This document shows positions 16,864 through 26,007 of a stretch of DNA of 64,000 nt, piece by piece. Source of the stretch: Pacificitalea manganoxidans (GTDB lineage Bacteria > Pseudomonadota > Alphaproteobacteria > Rhodobacterales > Rhodobacteraceae); the NCBI RefSeq assembly GCF_002504165.1, contig NZ_CP021404.1, positions 2,604,001-2,668,000 of the forward strand, read 5' to 3'. Numbering within the stretch: the stretch's first letter is position 1; every line of letters starts with the position of its first letter. The notes under the pieces were generated by a model, which was not told the origin of the DNA, did not search any database, and saw only the letters and a list, made by a program, of their open reading frames with translations. A program made the translations under genes and the position numbers.

Positions 16864-17832
16864 TCAGCCCCCGTCTGGCAGGTCGATCACCACCTTGCCG
16901 GTGGAGCGGCGACTGCGCAGCAGGTCCATGCCCTCCGCCACCTGATCATAAGGCAGAACGTGGCTGATATGCGGATGGAGCCGCCCCGCACGATACCATT
17001 CCAGCAGCGCGCCGAGTGACCCGGCCAGAGCCTGCGGATTGAACCGGGGATAGGCGCCCATGTAGTGACCGATGACCGAGATATTCTTGACCAGCATGTG
17101 ATTGGGGGCCAGCCGAGGTAGATCACCACCGGCAAAACCGATAAGCAACAGCCGCCCTTCGGGCCGGGTGGCACGGAACGCGCTGTGGAACGCCTCACCG
17201 CCGACGCTGTCATAGGTCACATCGAGCCCGCCCAGAGCCCGCAACTGTTCCAGCATGTCGGGCGCATCGGCGTCGATGACGTGATCGGCGCCAGCCTCCC
17301 GACAGATGGCGAGCTTATCCGCACCGCGGGCAGAGGCCACGACCTCCGCGCCCATCAGCTTACCGATTTCGATCGCGGTCAGACCCACGCCTCCGGCCGC
17401 ACCGGTGACAAGCAGCCTTTCACCGGGGCACAAGTTGGCCCGGCGCGCCAGCCCGAGATGGGAGGTGGCATAGGCGATCTGAAATCCGGCGGCCTCCGGC
17501 CACGTCATGGCATCGGGGATCGGCAGGCAAGCCACGGCGGGAACCACCGCGTGACTGGCCAACATGCCGCTGCCGAACACGGCAACCCGCGTCCCGATGG
17601 CGGGCGTGGTGACCCCCGCCCCCAGCGCTTCGACGACGCCCGCTCCTTCGAGCCCGAGGGTCGCAGGCAGGTCGGGTCGCTCCTGATACTGGCCCTGCAG
17701 CATCAGCAGATCGGCGAAGTTCAACCCACAGGCGCGCATCGCCACGCGCACTTCGCCCGGTCCCGGCTCCGGCAGTGGCAGGTCATCCCAGCGGGGCGGC
17801 GCATCCACGTCATGCAAGCGATAGGCGATCAC
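16864..17832 (-). CDS. NADPH:quinone oxidoreductase-like zinc-free MDR protein
   Basis: A 322-residue medium-chain dehydrogenase/reductase of the quinone oxidoreductase type. The GroES-like domain holds RACGLNFADLLMLQGQYQ, the conserved segment for this branch, and lacks the zinc cysteines of alcohol dehydrogenases. The nucleotide fold reads LLVTGAAGGVG at 140-150, and LHPHISHVLPYDQVAEGM near the end is characteristic. It starts with GTG after GAGGAG. Substrate cannot be assigned beyond NAD(P)H-dependent reduction of quinones or enones. It is divergent from the XRE regulator 515 bp away. Confidence 0.9.
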   Translation of the reverse strand: MIAYRLHDVDAPPRWDDLPLPEPGPGEVRVAMRACGLNFADLLMLQGQYQERPDLPATLGLEGAGVVEALGAGVTTPAIGTRVAVFGSGMLASHAVVPAVACLPIPDAMTWPEAAGFQIAYATSHLGLARRANLCPGERLLVTGAAGGVGLTAIEIGKLMGAEVVASARGADKLAICREAGADHVIDADAPDMLEQLRALGGLDVTYDSVGGEAFHSAFRATRPEGRLLLIGFAGGDLPRLAPNHMLVKNISVIGHYMGAYPRFNPQALAGSLGALLEWYRAGRLHPHISHVLPYDQVAEGMDLLRSRRSTGKVVIDLPDGG

Positions 17833-18347
17833 GGCAAAGGCTCCTCATCCGGTCTGCACCACGGGCGGGATGCGACGTGGCGTCAGGGTGAAGCTGCACC
17901 GGCGCGGGCCGCGTGTGCAACCACGGCCATGCACGCTGCGGCGCTAAGCCCCAGCCGACATGGTGAAATTCGCGCCGCAGCTCTGGCCAAGGTCGCCACG
18001 GGGCACACGGCCAGATTGCGTGGCGGCGCTGCGTCGCAGACGGCCCCGACTCGCCCCAAGGCTGCACCAACTGCAAGGTTTTCGTTCTGCATTGCAGAAT
18101 GCAAAATCGTCTTTGGGTTGATTTGCAAATTGCGAATATTGACGCGAACGTCAACCGTTTGTGATCCAATAATGCGGTTCCGAGCGGGATTGGACAGGCC
18201 GCTTTCGAGCGAAAATTATAAATCCTTATGATAAATCAGAACGTTATATCCAAAGTTACCGAAACCTACCCAAAAAGACAGTATGGCAATCCCCAGTGGC
18301 GTGATAAATTTTAACTACACCCTGACGTGAAACGATGGAGCCTTAGA
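17833..18347. other. 515-bp intergenic region with three palindromes
   Basis: No gene was found. The base composition drops sharply in AT-rich stretches after about 18080, unlike the flanking genes. It contains TTCTGCATTGCAGAA (18085-18099), ATTTGCAAAT (18121-18130) and TTGACGCGAACGTCAA (18139-18154), listed separately, and must carry the promoter of the XRE gene and that of the oxidoreductase gene. Confidence 0.6.
18085..18154. promoter_or_regulatory. Cluster of operator-like palindromes upstream of XRE regulator
   Basis: Three perfect inverted repeats lie within 70 bp: TTCTGCA-T-TGCAGAA at 18085-18099, ATTTGCAAAT at 18121-18130 and TTGACG-CGAA-CGTCAA at 18139-18154. The last includes a TTGACG that could be a -35 box, though no convincing -10 follows at normal spacing. 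Binding proteins are unknown; the adjacent XRE regulator is the nearest candidate. Confidence 0.45.
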
Positions 18348-18731
18348 ATGAAACACCCGGTTGATATCCATGTTGGCAAACGGGTGCGGCATCGTAGGTG
18401 GATGGTGGGGATGACCCAGCAGCAACTCGCCGAAAAGGTGGGTATCAAGTTTCAGCAGATCCAGAAATACGAGACCGGCATGAACCGTGTCAGCGCCTCC
18501 CGCCTGTGGGATATCGCCGACGCGCTGGAAGTGCCGGTAGCATTCTTCTTTGAAGGGTTCAGCGAAAGCGCGGATGCGAATTTCGCCATGACCGAAGGCG
18601 AGCCCGGCCTGCCCGGCGACATCCTGTCGGACCGCGAAGCGTTGGAGCTTGTGCGCTCCTACTACGCAATCCCCGAAAATCAGCGCCGCCGCCTGTTCGA
18701 TCTGGCCCGCGTGCTGAGCGACGTCGCCTGA
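18348..18731 (+). CDS. XRE-family helix-turn-helix regulator
   Basis: A 127-residue cytoplasmic DNA-binding protein. Residues 11-68 form a Cro/CI-type HTH with the very conserved core GMTQQQLAEKVGIKFQQIQKYE and SRLWDIADALEVPVAFFFEG. The C-terminal 55 residues, acidic then basic, probably mediate dimerisation. The ATG at 18348 gives MKHPVDIHVGKRV, the form usual for the group; a GTG seven codons earlier is possible. The gene is followed after 188 bp by a HisN-type phosphatase gene. The regulon is unknown. Confidence 0.88.
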   Translation: MKHPVDIHVGKRVRHRRWMVGMTQQQLAEKVGIKFQQIQKYETGMNRVSASRLWDIADALEVPVAFFFEGFSESADANFAMTEGEPGLPGDILSDREALELVRSYYAIPENQRRRLFDLARVLSDVA

Positions 18732-18919
18732 CGCCTCATAACGGATGAGCGACGCGCGGCTGCGTCCCATCCGGCGCGGACACGGTCTTGCCAAGGTCCG
18801 TCGGAGCGGCTGCGATTGCGCTACACCGCCGGGTTGACCCGCCCCGTCCCCTATTCAATACCAGTGCCAGTCCCGGCGCGGCCCCTTGGTCGCGCCGCTT
18901 GCCTGTCAGGGGAACCGCC

Positions 18920-19747
18920 ATGTCCGCCACCGCCAGCCGTCCCATGCTTGACCCCGCGACGCGCGATGCGCTTCAGCGTTGCGCGCATGAACTGGCCGAT
19001 GCGGCCCGTGCGGCGATCCTGCCGCATTTCCGCAGCGCCGCGCTCGACACCGAAAACAAGGCCAGCGCCGGCTTCGATCCGGTCACCGTCGCGGACCGCG
19101 CGGCCGAGCGGGCGATGCGCGATGTGCTGGTGCGGCTGCGGCCCGATGACGCCATTCTGGGCGAGGAATACGGCGCGCAAGCGGGCAGTTCCGGCCTGAC
19201 TTGGGTGCTGGACCCCATCGACGGCACCCGCGCGTTCATGTCCGGCACGCCGACTTGGGGCGTGTTGATCGCGGTGGTGACCGATGGAGGCCCCGTCTAC
19301 GGGCTGATTGACCAGCCCTATATGGGAGAGCGCTTCGAGGGCGGCTTTGGCGTGGCGCAACTGACCGCCCCGCGCGGGATCTCGCCGCTTTCGACGCGCC
19401 CCGTGGGCGGGTTGGATCAGGCGATTGTCTTCTCCACCTTCCCGGAAATCGGCACCGCCGGCGAACGTGCGGCCTTTGAGCGGGTAAGCACGGCGGCGCG
19501 TCTGACCCGGTATGGCATGGATTGCTACGCCTATGGGCTTCTGGCGCTGGGGCAAATCGATCTGGTGATCGAAGCGGGCTTGCAAAGCTACGATATCTGC
19601 GCCCCGATTGCGGTGATCGAGGCGGCGGGCGGGGTTGTCACCAATTGGCAGGGCGGCCCGGCGCATAACGGCGGGCAGGTTCTGGCAGCCGCCAATCCCG
19701 CCATCCATGCCGAAGCTCTGGCCCTCCTGGCGGAGCGCGGCGCATGA
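18920..19747 (+). CDS. hisN: Inositol monophosphatase family, histidinol-phosphatase (HisN) type
   Basis: A 275-residue magnesium-dependent phosphatase. Metal-site motifs are GEEYG at 81-85, WVLDPIDGTRAF at 95-106 and the C-terminal SYDICAPIAVIEAAGGV. The wording of these motifs, with DICAPIAVIEAAGG, is closer to HisN histidinol-phosphate phosphatases than to SuhB, and HisN supplies this step of histidine synthesis in many alphaproteobacteria; the substrate remains an inference. ATG at 18920 follows AGGGGAACC. The stop overlaps the start of the deaminase gene by four bases. Confidence 0.78.
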   Translation: MSATASRPMLDPATRDALQRCAHELADAARAAILPHFRSAALDTENKASAGFDPVTVADRAAERAMRDVLVRLRPDDAILGEEYGAQAGSSGLTWVLDPIDGTRAFMSGTPTWGVLIAVVTDGGPVYGLIDQPYMGERFEGGFGVAQLTAPRGISPLSTRPVGGLDQAIVFSTFPEIGTAGERAAFERVSTAARLTRYGMDCYAYGLLALGQIDLVIEAGLQSYDICAPIAVIEAAGGVVTNWQGGPAHNGGQVLAAANPAIHAEALALLAERGA

Positions 19748-21078
19748 GCCATCTGCTGATCCGTGGCGCCGACACCGTGCTGACGATGGACCCGGCGCGG
19801 GGGGAATTCAGCGGCGACATTCGGCTGCGCGACGGGGTGATCGCAGAGCTGGGCCACGATCTGCCGCCGAACGGGTCCGAGATTCTGGACGCGCGCGGCT
19901 GCGTGGTGACACCGGGGCTGATTAACACCCACCATCACCTGTTCCAGACCCTGACCCGCGCAGTGCCTGCCGGGCAGGACGCGCTTTTATTTGGCTGGTT
20001 GCAGGCGCTCTACCCGATCTGGGCGCGCATGGGGCCGGAGCATATCCGCGTCTCGGCCATGCTGGGTCTGACGGAATTGGCACTGTCTGGCTGCACCACC
20101 AGTTCCGATCATCTCTATTTGTTTCCCAATGGCGCGCGGCTGGAAGATTCCATCGCGGGCGCGGCCGAGGTCGGCCTGCGATTCCACCCCACCCGCGGCG
20201 CGATGTCGATTGGCGAAAGCGATGGCGGCCTGCCCCCCGATGCGCTGGTTGAACGCGAGGCGGCCATCCTTGACGACTGCATCCGGGTGATCGACGGGTT
20301 TCACAACCCCTCCCCCGGCGCGATGGTCCGGGTCGGCATCGCGCCCTGTTCGCCATTCTCCGTCAGCCGGGAATTGATGCGCGATGCCGCGGTGCTGGCA
20401 CGGGACAAGGGCGTGCGCCTGCACACGCATCTGGCCGAGAATGACGAGGATATCGCCTATTCTCTCGAACAGTTCGGTTGCCGCCCCGGCCAGTATGCCG
20501 AGGATCTGGGCTGGACCGGCGAGGATGTGTGGCATGCGCATTGCGTGAAGCTCGACACCGACGAGATCGCGTTGTTTTCCGCCACCGGCACCGGCGTCGC
20601 CCATTGCCCGTGCTCTAATTGTCGGCTGGGATCGGGGATCGCGCCGGTCCGCGCCATGCGAGATGCGGGTGTGCCGGTAGGCTTGGGCGTCGATGGCACG
20701 GCAAGCAACGACACCGGCGATCTGGTGGGCGAGGCGCGTCAGGCGATGCTTTTGCAACGTGTGGCGCGCGGCGCGGACGCGATGTCGGCGCGCGAAGCGC
20801 TGGAGATCGCGACGATGGGCGGGGCGCGGGTGCTGGGCCGCGCGGATGAGATCGGCTCGCTCACCCCCGGCAAACGCGCCGATCTGGCGATCTGGGATGT
20901 GTCCGGGATCGAGGCCGCCGGCAGTTGGGACAAGGCCGCGTTGCTGCTGGCTGGGCCGCGCCGGGTCCGCGACCTGATCGTCGAGGGCCGCCGTGTGGTG
21001 GGCGAAGGCCGGATGCTGACACTGGACGCGCGCAGGCTGGCGCGGGACGCCGACAGGCTGGCCCGAGATCTGATGTAA
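19744..21078 (+). CDS. 8-oxoguanine deaminase (amidohydrolase superfamily)
   Basis: A 444-residue zinc amidohydrolase of the AtzB/TrzN group. The metal HxH is in PGLINTHHHLFQTL (H63, H65), followed by RLHTHLAEN, WHAHCVKLD and GLGVDGTASND holding the catalytic aspartate. TSSDHLYLFPNG and CPCSNCRLGSG match the 8-oxoguanine deaminase subgroup, which converts 8-oxoguanine to uric acid, so it probably cleans up oxidised purine bases. An alternative is another purine or triazine deaminase. It is coupled to hisN by an ATGA overlap. Confidence 0.85.
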   Translation: MSHLLIRGADTVLTMDPARGEFSGDIRLRDGVIAELGHDLPPNGSEILDARGCVVTPGLINTHHHLFQTLTRAVPAGQDALLFGWLQALYPIWARMGPEHIRVSAMLGLTELALSGCTTSSDHLYLFPNGARLEDSIAGAAEVGLRFHPTRGAMSIGESDGGLPPDALVEREAAILDDCIRVIDGFHNPSPGAMVRVGIAPCSPFSVSRELMRDAAVLARDKGVRLHTHLAENDEDIAYSLEQFGCRPGQYAEDLGWTGEDVWHAHCVKLDTDEIALFSATGTGVAHCPCSNCRLGSGIAPVRAMRDAGVPVGLGVDGTASNDTGDLVGEARQAMLLQRVARGADAMSAREALEIATMGGARVLGRADEIGSLTPGKRADLAIWDVSGIEAAGSWDKAALLLAGPRRVRDLIVEGRRVVGEGRMLTLDARRLARDADRLARDLM

Positions 21079-21173
21079 ACGCGTCACCCTGCGCTGCGTA
21101 TGCCGCAAAGGGTCATTGCATTCTTGCATTGGCGGCGTCGCTTCGGTCTGATCGCAGGACAGGAGGGCCGATC

Positions 21174-21908
21174 ATGCTGGATACGCAGGATGGGACAAGC
21201 CCGGAGCCGGTGCTCTTCGTCCCTGGTATGATGTGTGATTTCAGGCTGTTCGCCCCCCAGATGCAAAGCCTCGCGGCGCAACGTCCGGTGCAGTTCGCGC
21301 CGATTTCCGGTGCGTCGACGATGTCCCGGCTTGCCGCGCGCATTGCCGCCTCTGCCCCGCCACGGTTCGCGCTGGTGGGCTATTCGATGGGGGGCATGGT
21401 GGCGATGGAATTGGCGCGCATCATGCCGGAGCGGATTTCACGTCTGTGCCTGATGAACACCAGCCCGTTGGGAGAAAGCGCGGCGCAGGCCGCCTTTCGC
21501 GAGCCGCAGATGATCGCAGCGCGTCATGGCCGGCTGGAGGAGATGCTTCGCGATGTGATGCGGCTCGATTACCTTGCCCCCGGACCGGGGCGGTTGGCGA
21601 TGCAGGCGGCATTTGTGCAAATGGGAATGGATCTGGGTCCGGCGGTGTTTGTGCGCCAAAGCCGCGCCTTGCAGCGCCGCCGCGACCAGCAGATGACACT
21701 GCGCCATTTGCAAATGCCTGTTCTGGTCATGGTTGGGGCGCATGATCGGATGACGCCCGTGCGCCGCCATGAGTTGATGGCGACACTGATCCCGGGCGCG
21801 CAGCTTCAGGTGATCGCGGATGCGGGCCACATGCCGACATTGGAGCAGCCCCAACGTGTCACCGCCCATCTGCGCGACTGGCTGGGCGAGCCGCTGATGC
21901 TGCGCTAG
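21174..21908 (+). CDS. Alpha/beta-fold hydrolase
   Basis: A 244-residue single-domain alpha/beta hydrolase: oxyanion region LFVPGMMCD near 14-22, nucleophile S71 in VGYSMGGMV, acid in GAHDRMTP and histidine in DAGHMPTLEQP. The whole fold is intact, but the substrate cannot be named. A strong AGGAGGG ribosome site precedes the ATG at 21174. It converges with the DegT aminotransferase gene, the two stops being 7 bp apart. Confidence 0.88.
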   Translation: MLDTQDGTSPEPVLFVPGMMCDFRLFAPQMQSLAAQRPVQFAPISGASTMSRLAARIAASAPPRFALVGYSMGGMVAMELARIMPERISRLCLMNTSPLGESAAQAAFREPQMIAARHGRLEEMLRDVMRLDYLAPGPGRLAMQAAFVQMGMDLGPAVFVRQSRALQRRRDQQMTLRHLQMPVLVMVGAHDRMTPVRRHELMATLIPGAQLQVIADAGHMPTLEQPQRVTAHLRDWLGEPLMLR

Positions 21909-21915
21909 GCGCGGG

Positions 21916-23178
21916 TCACGTCCCGTAGGCAACGACCGGCGCTGCCGTGTCGCTGGTCATCGCCACCTCCGCCGCGCCGGTCAGCGCAGCAGCGATGTAA
22001 TCGAGCTCCGCGTCGGTCAGCCGGGCGGGCAGACGCACATCGCAGGCATTCATCAGCATGGCGCGGGTCGCGGGCAGATCTGGCAGGTCGCCCAGAAACT
22101 GCCAGTTCCAGTAGGCGCGCGCGTTATCCGTGCTGCGCCCGAAGATCTGCACCTTTACCCCGCGCGCGGCAGCCTCGGCCGCAAAGGCATCGGCCTGCGC
22201 GTCATCCATGCCGGTCAGGTTGAACTGAATGCTGTCGGGCGCGCGCAATTCACCCGGCAGCGGTGCGGGCACCGAAAGCCACGGCGAGGTGTTGAGCGCG
22301 GCGGCCACGCGGTCATGTCCGGCGCGCCCATCGCGGACCCGGCGCGGAATTTCGGCCAGTTGCGCGCGGATGATGACCGCCGACAGGTTCTGTAGCCGCA
22401 GATTGTAGAGCGGCAGTTTATTCTGCCACGCGGCGCAGGCCTGCTGCACGCCGTCATGTTTCTTCCATGCGTGCTCATAGGCGCCCGACATGATGATGGC
22501 GCGCGCGGCAAGGTCCGCATCGTCGGTGATGAGGATACCGCCCTCGCCCGCATTGACCATCTTATAGGACTGGAAGGAGAAACAGCCGATGCGGCCCAGC
22601 GTCCCGATCTTGCGCCCGTTCCACAGCGTGCCCAGCGAATGCGCGGCGTCTTCGATCACCGGCACGCCAGCGGCCTCGGCCAGCGCCATGATCCGGTCCA
22701 TGTCCGAGGTATGGCCACGCATATGGCTGATCAGGACGGCGGCGGTGTCATCGGTTAGCTTCGCGGCGAAGTCGTCCATGTCGATGCGGTAATCCGCACC
22801 GCATTCGACCAGCACCGGGACGCAATCGGCATGCACCACCGCCGAAGGCACGGCGGCAAAGGTAAAGGCCGGGATCAGCACTTTGGCCCCGCGCGGCAGG
22901 TCCAGCGCCTTCAGCGACAAAAACAGCGCCGCCGAACAGGACGATACGGCAAGGGCAAAGCGGCTGCCCATCATCGCGGCGAAGTCCCGCTCCAGCAATG
23001 TCACGGGCGCGTTTTCAGGCGCGGTGTAGCGGAACAGATCCCCGGATGAGAGCAGCGCCTCGATTTCAGCGCGCGCGGCCTCGGGGATCGGTTCGGCGTC
23101 ATAGACATTCGGCGCGATCGGAGCAGCGTCGGTATCCGTGCGGAAAGGGGCGGCGGCGGGGGTCGCGGTGGGGGTCAT
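21916..23178 (-). CDS. DegT/DnrJ/EryC1/StrS-family PLP aminotransferase
   Basis: A 420-residue fold-type I PLP enzyme: LIPAFTFAAVPSAV, DAAH at 177-180 for PLP, and the Schiff-base lysine K206 in FSFQSYKMVNAGEGG. Family members usually aminate keto sugars, but no sugar genes are nearby; instead it is the last gene of an operon with gamma-glutamyl ligases and an amine oxidase, so it may act on an aldehyde or keto acid released by that pathway, a place held by PuuE in E. coli. That role is inference. The first 20 residues are low in complexity, so the start could be later. Confidence 0.85.
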   Translation of the reverse strand: MTPTATPAAAPFRTDTDAAPIAPNVYDAEPIPEAARAEIEALLSSGDLFRYTAPENAPVTLLERDFAAMMGSRFALAVSSCSAALFLSLKALDLPRGAKVLIPAFTFAAVPSAVVHADCVPVLVECGADYRIDMDDFAAKLTDDTAAVLISHMRGHTSDMDRIMALAEAAGVPVIEDAAHSLGTLWNGRKIGTLGRIGCFSFQSYKMVNAGEGGILITDDADLAARAIIMSGAYEHAWKKHDGVQQACAAWQNKLPLYNLRLQNLSAVIIRAQLAEIPRRVRDGRAGHDRVAAALNTSPWLSVPAPLPGELRAPDSIQFNLTGMDDAQADAFAAEAAARGVKVQIFGRSTDNARAYWNWQFLGDLPDLPATRAMLMNACDVRLPARLTDAELDYIAAALTGAAEVAMTSDTAAPVVAYGT

Positions 23179-23303
23179 ATCGGGGCCTCTGCTCTGCGCG
23201 TCGTTCAGGAAAACTGTAACTGACCTTCATGTATCCTGACAACAGAACTGTGACACGGCGGGGCCGAGCGGCGAAAAACCGGCATGACAGTCCCGTGATG
23301 GGG

Positions 23304-24617
23304 TTAGATTCCGACGCGGTCGCGGAGGGAATACCAGCTCATTGCGGCGGCCAGCAGCGGTGCGCGGAGCTTCGCCCCGCCGGGGAATGGCGGCGCCGGG
23401 AGCCGTGCCAGCAGGTCGAAATCCTCGGTCCGTCCCTGCACCGCATCCGCCAGAACCCGGCCCGCCAATGTCGCCAGCGCGACGCCATGACCGGAATAGC
23501 CCGACGCGGAAAGCAGACCCTTTGCGGGCCGCGCAAACACCGGAAGTCGCGACATGGTGATCGCCAGCGTGCCGCCCCAAGCATGGGTGATGGGCACATC
23601 GCGCAGCTGCGGGAATACTTTTTCCAGCGGGCGGCGGACCTGCCCGGCGATGTCGCGCGGAAAACGGTAACCGTAGCTTTCCCCGCCGCCGAAAATGAGC
23701 CGTCCGTCATGTGACAGGCGGAAATAGTTCACCACGAACTTGCTGTCCGCCACCGCCGCGCCACCGGGCAGAACCGCCTCGGCCCGGCTTCCCAGCGGCT
23801 CGGTCACTGCGATGAAGTTATTGATCGGCATCACCCGGCGACCCACCTTGCGGTTCAGCCCGCCGAGATAACCGTTACAGGCAAGGATCACCGTATCCGC
23901 CAGCAGATCCCCCTGCGCCGTCACCACCCGGCGGCGGCGGCCCTCGCGCCGGATTTCAACGACCTCGGACGTCTCGTGGAGAACCGCGCCTGCCTCCGCC
24001 GCCGCACGGGCCAGCCCGAACGCATAGCGCAGCGGATGCAGGTGCCCTGCCGACCAATCGACCACGCCGCCCACATAGGCGGGGCTGTCGATGAGCCGCC
24101 GCAGTGCCGCGCCTTCCAGCACCTCGGTCGTGTCGTGACTGTAATGGTCGCGCAGATAGTGGGCGGTCGCGATTTCATCGGCCAGTTCGGCCTTGTGCCA
24201 GCAGGTATGGACCACGCCGGGCCGCCATTCCGCATCACTGGCGTGATCGGCGCAGAGCCGCCGCGTCAGCGACTTGGCCTCCTCCGACAGCTGCCACAGG
24301 CGACGGGCGGCGTCGGAGCCCATGACCTTTTCCAGCCGCTTTTGCCCGACGTTGAAGCCGGTGCCGACCTGACCGCCATTGCGCCCTGACGCGCCGAAGC
24401 CCACGCGCTGCGCCTCCAGCAAGACGACATCGACGCCCGCCCGCGCAAGGTGCAGCGCGGTAGAAAGGCCAGTATAGCCGCCGCCGATGACGCAGACCTG
24501 CGCCTGACGCGCGCCTTCCAGCGGGGCATAGGGGCCGGGCGGGGTGGCCGTTGCCGCATACCAGCTGTCGGGATACGCGCCGGGCCGGTCATTCGCGTGC
24601 AGCAGGTTCAGCGCCAT
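23304..24617 (-). CDS. FAD-dependent oxidoreductase, PuuB-like (gamma-glutamylamine oxidase)
   Basis: A 437-residue DAO-family flavoprotein. The FAD fold is QVCVIGGGYTGLSTALHLARAG from residue 40, preceded by the PuuB-like leader SWYAATATPP. Conserved GFGASGRNGGQVGTG and SGYSGHGVALATLAGRVLAD also match gamma-glutamylputrescine oxidase. PuuB-type enzymes oxidise gamma-glutamyl amines to aldehydes with release of ammonia and hydrogen peroxide. The two ligase-like genes upstream in the same operon support this. The natural amine is not known. Confidence 0.87.
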   Translation of the reverse strand: MALNLLHANDRPGAYPDSWYAATATPPGPYAPLEGARQAQVCVIGGGYTGLSTALHLARAGVDVVLLEAQRVGFGASGRNGGQVGTGFNVGQKRLEKVMGSDAARRLWQLSEEAKSLTRRLCADHASDAEWRPGVVHTCWHKAELADEIATAHYLRDHYSHDTTEVLEGAALRRLIDSPAYVGGVVDWSAGHLHPLRYAFGLARAAAEAGAVLHETSEVVEIRREGRRRRVVTAQGDLLADTVILACNGYLGGLNRKVGRRVMPINNFIAVTEPLGSRAEAVLPGGAAVADSKFVVNYFRLSHDGRLIFGGGESYGYRFPRDIAGQVRRPLEKVFPQLRDVPITHAWGGTLAITMSRLPVFARPAKGLLSASGYSGHGVALATLAGRVLADAVQGRTEDFDLLARLPAPPFPGGAKLRAPLLAAAMSWYSLRDRVGI

Positions 24618-24636
24618 CGTCCCGCCCTCCCCCGGA

Positions 24637-26007
24637 TCAGACGTTCAGCAGCAGATGCTGGCGTTCCCACGGGCTGATCACCTGCATGAACTCCGAATAT
24701 TCCAGCGTCTTCACGGCGCTGTAGGCTTCGCAGAACTCCTCGCCCAGAACCTCGCGAATCGCGGGGGCTTCGGCAAACAGGTCCAGCGCCTCGCCAAAGG
24801 TGCGCGGAATGCCTTCGTCGTCGGAATAAGCGTCACCGGTGCATTCCTCGGTCGGCTCCTGCTGTTCGATCAGGCCGAGATAGCCACAGGCAAGCGAGGC
24901 CGCGATGCTGAGATACGGGTTCCCGTCCATGCCACCGATGCGGTTTTCCAAGCGGCGCGCTTCGGGACCGGAGACGGGCACCCGCAGCCCGGTGGTGCGG
25001 TTGTCGCGCCCCCATTCAAGGTTGATCGGTGCGGAGTGGTCGCGCACATAGCGGCGGTAGCTGTTCACATACGGCGCCATGACAGCGGTGATCGACGGCA
25101 GGTGCCGCTGCATACCCGAGATAAAGTGCCGGAACGCCGGGCTTTCGCTGCCATCCGCCTGCGAGAAGATATTCGCGCCGGTGTTCACATCCACCACCGA
25201 ATGGTGAATGTGCATGGCGCTGCCCGGCTCGTCCTGAATGGGTTTCGCCATGAAGGTGGCGTAGCAGTTGTGCCGGTGCGCCGCCTCGCGGATCAGCCGC
25301 TTGAAGAAGAAGATCTCATCCGCCAGCCGCACCGGATCGCCGTGGCGCAGGTTGATCTCGATCTGCCCGGCGCCGCCTTCTTGCAGGATGCCGTCGATCT
25401 CCAGCCCCTGCGCTTCGGCGAAATCGTAAATGTCGTCGATGACGGTGCCGTATTCGTCAATCGCGGAGAGCGAATAGGCCTGCCGCGCGGCGGCGCGGCG
25501 ACCCGACCGGCCCATCGGCGGCTCGATCGGGGAGCCGGGATCGATATTCGGCGCCACGAGGTAGAATTCCATCTCAGGGGCCACAACAGGGTTCCAGCCC
25601 CGCGCACGATAAAGATCGCAGACCCGGCGCAGGACGTTGCGCGGCGCCACCGGCACAGGTTCGCCATCTTGGGTGGTGATGTCGTGGATCACCTGAATGG
25701 TCCAGTCGGCGGTCCACGGCGCGGCGGTCGCGGTGCTGAAATCCGGGGTCAGCACCATGTCCGGTTCGGTAAACGGCTCATCGCTGATCTGCGCCCAATC
25801 GCCGGTGATGGTTTGCAGAAAGATCGAGTTCGGCAGGTAGAAATGGGTCTGAGTGCCGAATTTCGACGCGGGCATCGCTTTGCCGCGTGCAACCCCGGCG
25901 AGGTCAGCCACGACGCATTCCACCTCATCGAGACGCCGCCCTTCGAGGTAGTCGCGGGTCGCTTGCGGCAACTGGTAGGTCCAGTCACGGGTGTCGGCGG
26001 TGCTCAT
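24637..26007 (-). CDS. Glutamine synthetase family ligase, PuuA-like (first copy)
   Basis: A 456-residue GlnA-fold protein without the adenylylation region of GSI. Seen: ECVVADLAGVARGKAMP in the N-terminal beta-grasp domain, APEMEFYL (metal glutamate), GQIEINLRHGD, SAMHIHHSV, and NLEWGRDNRTTGLRVP for glutamate/phosphate binding. This pattern is that of gamma-glutamylpolyamine synthetases such as PuuA rather than assimilatory glutamine synthetase. It should join glutamate to an amine using ATP. It overlaps the amidotransferase gene by four bases. A second, diverged copy lies two genes upstream. Confidence 0.88.
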   Translation of the reverse strand: MSTADTRDWTYQLPQATRDYLEGRRLDEVECVVADLAGVARGKAMPASKFGTQTHFYLPNSIFLQTITGDWAQISDEPFTEPDMVLTPDFSTATAAPWTADWTIQVIHDITTQDGEPVPVAPRNVLRRVCDLYRARGWNPVVAPEMEFYLVAPNIDPGSPIEPPMGRSGRRAAARQAYSLSAIDEYGTVIDDIYDFAEAQGLEIDGILQEGGAGQIEINLRHGDPVRLADEIFFFKRLIREAAHRHNCYATFMAKPIQDEPGSAMHIHHSVVDVNTGANIFSQADGSESPAFRHFISGMQRHLPSITAVMAPYVNSYRRYVRDHSAPINLEWGRDNRTTGLRVPVSGPEARRLENRIGGMDGNPYLSIAASLACGYLGLIEQQEPTEECTGDAYSDDEGIPRTFGEALDLFAEAPAIREVLGEEFCEAYSAVKTLEYSEFMQVISPWERQHLLLNV

